DNA of 13,069 nt from Chloroflexia bacterium (GTDB lineage: Bacteria > Chloroflexota > Chloroflexia > Thermomicrobiales > JALYUS01), in contig JAICIL010000103.1 of the NCBI GenBank assembly GCA_025924435.1, positions 1 through 13,069 of the forward strand, given 5' to 3'. The notes under the pieces were generated by a model. The model worked only from the letters and a program-made list of their open reading frames with translations. It made no database searches and was not told the DNA's origin. Shown piece after piece: positions 12,605-13,069 of the stretch. Position numbers and translations under genes: made by a program. How positions within the stretch are numbered: the stretch's first letter is position 1; every line of letters begins with the position of its first letter.

Positions 12605-13069
12605 TCAGCCGACGGTCGGTTCGGCGTGGCGCATGTACGCGGCGGGTTTGAGTTGCGCGGCGAGGAAGGCTTCGACCTTCGGCATCTCCCAGTAGACGCC
12701 CGAATCGTGCGCGCAGCGCGGGTAGGCGTGGATCTCCTTCGGGCAGGTCATCGCGTTGTACAGCGCGTAGCCCGTCTCCGGCGGGCAGACATCGTCCGCG
12801 AGGCCGACGTAGACGAGCATCGGGCACTTAATCAGCGGCGCGAAGTTGATGCCGTCGAAGTAGTTGTACGTCGCGCGCACCGCCTCGGCGCGTTCCGGGT
12901 AGAGGCGCAGGTAGTCGTTGATCTCCTCATACGGCCACGAATGCGTGAGGTGCGCGGCGTCCATGAAGCCGCACAAGTACGGCGCGCCCGCCGCCCCGAC
13001 TTTAATCGCGTCGCTCCGCAGCGCGGAGGTCGTGATCGTCAGCGCGCCGCCCTGGCTGCTGCCGTGGAC
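12605..13069 (-). CDS. Acetylxylan esterase (AXE1) family hydrolase, 5' part outside the window
   Basis: The reading frame is open from the window's last base, and the 154 visible residues are the C-terminal half. They start at VHGSSQGG, the nucleophile elbow, with Ser5 of the visible part as nucleophile. The other triad members are present: Asp92 in VGLADDVCPPET and His121 in YPRCAHDSG, in the order and motifs known from AXE1 / cephalosporin-C deacetylases such as the Thermotoga enzyme. Such enzymes remove acetyl groups from xylo-oligosaccharides and other small esters. A TTG at 12974-12976 could be mistaken for the start, but the homology plainly runs past it to the edge. The stop is 8 bp from the ACAGAG repeat; the serine-less paralogue lies beyond. 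Confidence 0.9.
   Translation of the reverse strand, partial: VHGSSQGGALTITTSALRSDAIKVGAAGAPYLCGFMDAAHLTHSWPYEEINDYLRLYPERAEAVRATYNYFDGINFAPLIKCPMLVYVGLADDVCPPETGYALYNAMTCPKEIHAYPRCAHDSGVYWEMPKVEAFLAAQLKPAAYMRHAEPTVG

Noticed and set aside
12605..12976. A complete small hydrolase starting at the TTG of 12974-12976
   Set aside because: The frame and the AXE1 homology, including the GSSQGG elbow, continue to the window edge, so this is an internal codon of a cut gene.

Overview
The window is a bacterial chromosomal segment with about two-thirds G+C, dense coding and good Shine-Dalgarno sites (AAGGAGG/AAGGGGG types). The gene content is oxidative and sugar-acid catabolism, with no phage, plasmid or defence genes. 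Dispersed short repeats fill most intergenic gaps. Together these fit an uncultivated free-living soil or sediment bacterium; Chloroflexota, Armatimonadota or Planctomycetota-like lineages are possible, but the sequence alone does not fix the phylum. Both ends cut a gene, and the first ~60 bases look error-rich, as at a contig edge.

Layout. On the + strand at the left are a class III (CaiB/BaiF) CoA-transferase that is damaged or truncated at its 5' end and a PaaI-like hotdog thioesterase. They converge, with a 9-bp gap, on a minus-strand run: a calcineurin-type phosphoesterase and an AcuI/YhdH-type acrylyl-CoA reductase-like MDR enzyme (21 bp apart, probably one transcript), then an Ldh2-family dehydrogenase and a 1071-residue BNR/sortilin-like propeller protein. 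Next come a GalB-like PIG-L/LmbE family enzyme (minus) and a divergent small SnoaL/NTF2-like protein (plus). The right part is all minus strand: a partial acetylxylan-esterase (AXE1) family hydrolase at the window edge, a second AXE1 paralogue that has lost its catalytic serine, a SelA-like PLP enzyme, and a DHDPS/KDG-type aldolase.

How the genes may work together (inference): the PLP enzyme and the aldolase are 34 bp apart and resemble a lyase-plus-aldolase module that turns an amino-sugar acid into a 2-keto-3-deoxy acid and then cleaves it. The esterases could supply deacetylated sugars. The CoA-transferase, thioesterase and acrylyl-CoA reductase-like genes belong to acyl-CoA metabolism.

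The least ordinary content is the repeats. Seven of the spaces between genes, plus one place inside a gene, carry a different short repeat or palindrome. Several consist of 7-9 bp units on the left and their reverse complement on the right (AGCAATG; ACCAAG-type; ACAGAG-type). Two heptamer families lie in frame inside the propeller gene. I did not find a novel multigene defence or mobile system; the degenerate esterase pair, the SelA-like/aldolase pair and the repeat collection are the best leads.
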